This document shows positions 61,896-64,000 of a DNA stretch of 64,000 bases, piece after piece. The stretch is from Kalmusia sp. IMI 367209. Taxonomy: Eukaryota; Ascomycota; Dothideomycetes; Pleosporales; Didymosphaeriaceae. The notes beneath the pieces were generated by a model. That model had not been told where the DNA came from. It did not search any database and was given only the letters and a program-made list of their open reading frames with translations. The translations under genes and the position numbers were made by a program. The stretch lies in contig JAPEUQ010000003.1 in NCBI GenBank assembly GCA_027946365.1, positions 2,666,001 to 2,730,000 on the forward strand, in the 5' to 3' direction. The stretch's first letter is position 1. The number at the start of each line of letters is the position of its first letter.

Positions 61896-64000
61896 ATGGC
61901 CGAGACAACGAATGGGATCTCTGGGTCGGCGGTATGGCTAAACCCCCGTCATTGGGATGTCGGTGCTCATGACTTTACTTTGTAGGGCAAAGATCGGATT
62001 TCGGCATTGGAGTATCGTTACATTGAGCTTCTCGAATCCAAGATAGCACACCTAGAGACTCAACTTGCAAGCGTAAGTGTAACAGACTCGACAAGCAACA
62101 GCACGGTTAGTCATTTTACCGACAACATCCACTCATAAAAGCTTCCAACTATCATAGTGAGGTCTTCCTACCTACGATGTACCTCACTAACCGACCATTC
62201 TGAAAACGTATCTTTCATAACATATCACATATGCCATTCTAGTTCAAAGCTAAGCGAGATTCAGGCACCAGAGACTGCGACGGGGACCACGGAGCACAAA
62301 GATACCTCAAAGGCTGCTGCCGATGTATGTCTTCAATGCAGCACGAGTGTCGCAAGGGCTAAGCTCAAGTACAGGGAACACCTGACAATGTCCAGAAATC
62401 GGCGGAGGTTGAGGTAGAGCCACGATACAAGACGATCATCAGTAAATGGGACGCCGACGAAGGCGATTTCAAGGACATCGATGCAACGAAAAAGGAAGAG
62501 AAAAAGGAGATCGGTCCCCAAAACAAATCGCAACGGGCCTTCACCTTTCGAAAGCTCACTATGGGGCGTACTCGCTACCAAGCATACCGAAACCAAAGCG
62601 AATCCGTCTCATCCGAGGTGGAGATTGAGTTCAAACCACTTCAGCGCTTGCTGGGTAAATTAACCTCAAAATGGGGGTGGAGCGACATGGTTGTCAACTG
62701 TCGATCACCATACATCCCTCTTATACATTCATGGGAGGAAGCGCTAGAAGAATCTCGTAAGGTTGTCGAAGAAGATCCAGACGAGAAACAGGCCCGAGCC
62801 GATTTAGCAGAGCTATTGCAGATGCTCTCAACTTCTTCGGGATATCTCCCACTCGATCGGTATTTCAAGGATCGACATACATTTGCCGAGGAAGGTACGA
62901 TCACGCACAGTGCTCTTTGGACACTGTTTCCGCCCGGGACCCTCATTGTATCGCAACCATTCTTAGAAGAGCCACAGGTTTTCTCGGTGCAATCCTGTGA
63001 TGGCTTTGTGAATGAAGATCATACATTCGATCTAATTTGCTATAGTTTTGATTGGAATGGCTACGAGTTTAGTCGCGTACCTTTTGAAATGAAGATTCCA
63101 TATTGGGGTCCTGACCGGCGAAGTATTATCGAATTACCATTCTTCCCCTTGAAGTATTATGTGGATGTTACAGCAGAGGTTGGCACCGAAGATAAATCAA
63201 TTGAGAAGCTCACCGAGAAGCTTATCAAGCGAGGGAAAAAGTTCGTGAGCATATGCACCGCTGCTAAGGGCAAGCAGATGTTCAAATACACGGGTGACGC
63301 ACACTTTCACACTGGTCGAAGTCTCCTGCATAGGGTTGATAGTTCAACCGGGGAGCGTGTTCGATCTTCGGATGATTCAATGTCCATGTCGGGGATCAAT
63401 GATACCAATACACGCCATGACCAGCGTAGTGTGAGCAAGAAACGGGTATGTAAAATATGCAAGCAAGTCTTGACTTACTTTTAACATCAAGCAGGTGGAT
63501 GGTACTACTATGGTAGATTTCACGTCCTTCTACGAGTACCTGTCGGCAAACACGCCTATCCTAGGCCCCATGCCCAGATACGAAGGGCAGTTGGAGACAC
63601 TGTCCCCGGAGCGCCGAGCCAACCCGATCTTCCGCGAAATGTATAAATTCAATTGGGACAAGCATCCACCTAATAAACCGATGACACCGGAACAATACAT
63701 GATGTGCCCTCCCAGAGTTCTGGGTTACGCACTGAAGCAGAAGAAATGGGCGCAACTTCTGGTTGATCGACTTCAGCCGCCGGATGAAGCTGATGCAAGC
63801 ACCTTCCGCGACAAGCTCCAGCTCGATGAGGAGTTGAAGGATCTGGTTCAGAAGTCTGTGCAAGCCCATGAACTAGGAAAGGAGACGAACCGAAGTGGTC
63901 AGACGCTTGCATTACAAGATTTCGCGCCGGATAAGGGTAAAGGTCTGGTAATAATGCTTTATGGTACGCCTATTCATCTCCAAATCTTTGTATATCGATT
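61896..64000 (+). CDS. AAA+ ATPase with DUF7025 domain, 3' truncated by window edge
   Basis: Proposed exons 61896..61931, 61986..62105 (or ..62072), 62142..62324, 62375..63445 and 63495..63963. The third exon's left edge is uncertain; an ATA-GTG frame open from 62157 supports it. The start reads MAETTNGISGSA, then a coiled coil (LEYRYIELLESKIAHLETQL). The large fourth exon holds the DUF7025-type domain: HSALWTLFPPGTLIVSQPFL and CYSFDWNGYEFSRVPFEMKI, then LPFFPLKYYVD. The fifth exon continues to KGKGLVIMLYG and meets a GTACGC donor at 63964, so the Walker A motif is expected in the next exon, outside the window. Proteins of this family are multiplied in filamentous ascomycetes and largely uncharacterised. 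Confidence 0.75.

Noticed and set aside
1..64000. Transfer RNA genes, CRISPR arrays, transposons
   Set aside because: No match to a tRNA B-box consensus (GGTTCRANYCC) was noticed by eye, no spaced direct-repeat array and no transposase or reverse-transcriptase motif. A tRNAscan or repeat search would be needed to exclude small elements.

Overview
The window is nuclear DNA of a filamentous ascomycete (Pezizomycotina). Genes are compact and interrupted by short GT-AG introns, mostly 45-90 nt, often with a CTAAC/CTAAT-like branch site. The gene set is typical of these fungi: a DASH complex subunit, a Zn2Cys6 NirA-type regulator, DUF1763 and DUF2293 proteins, fungal AAA and STAND-like ATPases. 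The flavour of the proteins suggests Dothideomycetes, but that class call is an inference. No prokaryotic, viral or transposon genes were recognised.

Layout. 0-4 kb: the 3' end of a CCDC25/NFACT-R gene, a LYR-motif (DUF1763) protein, and a divergent 7-exon DUF2293 protein. 5-9 kb: a PhoD-type metallophosphatase facing a mitochondrial amphipathic-helix protein. 9.8-14 kb: two amino-acid permeases in tandem (LAT type, then GABA/choline type), both with GATA-factor-like sites upstream. 16-23 kb: a gene-poor stretch with three uncharacterised proteins, one a 1008-residue disordered protein full of coding repeats. 23-29 kb: RAD18, DBP7 and pantothenate synthetase. 29-37.6 kb: a NirA-like regulator and a RING-containing SNF2 ATPase. 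38.7-43.4 kb: a vacuolar Ca2+/H+ exchanger and DAD1. 44-49 kb: RHO4, long-chain-base-phosphate phosphatase, SEN34. 49-59 kb: an F-box-like protein, RPB8, a DUF4743/NUDIX hydrolase, TYW2 (TRM12), an Ssp120-like EF-hand protein, an 82-residue membrane protein and ELP4. 59-64 kb: a STAND-like protein with a broken P-loop, head to head with a DUF7025 AAA ATPase that runs off the window just before its Walker A motif.

Most genes are housekeeping. Functional groupings that stand out are nitrogen uptake and control (two permeases plus a NirA-like factor), DNA-damage tolerance (RAD18 and the RAD5/RAD16-like SNF2-RING protein), and tRNA maturation (SEN34, TYW2 and ELP4 within 11 kb). The least understood parts are the 16-23 kb block and the 59-64 kb ATPase pair. 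Exon structures were derived by hand from splice signals, reading-frame phase and family knowledge. Conserved introns are reliable; 5' ends and low-similarity regions are less so.
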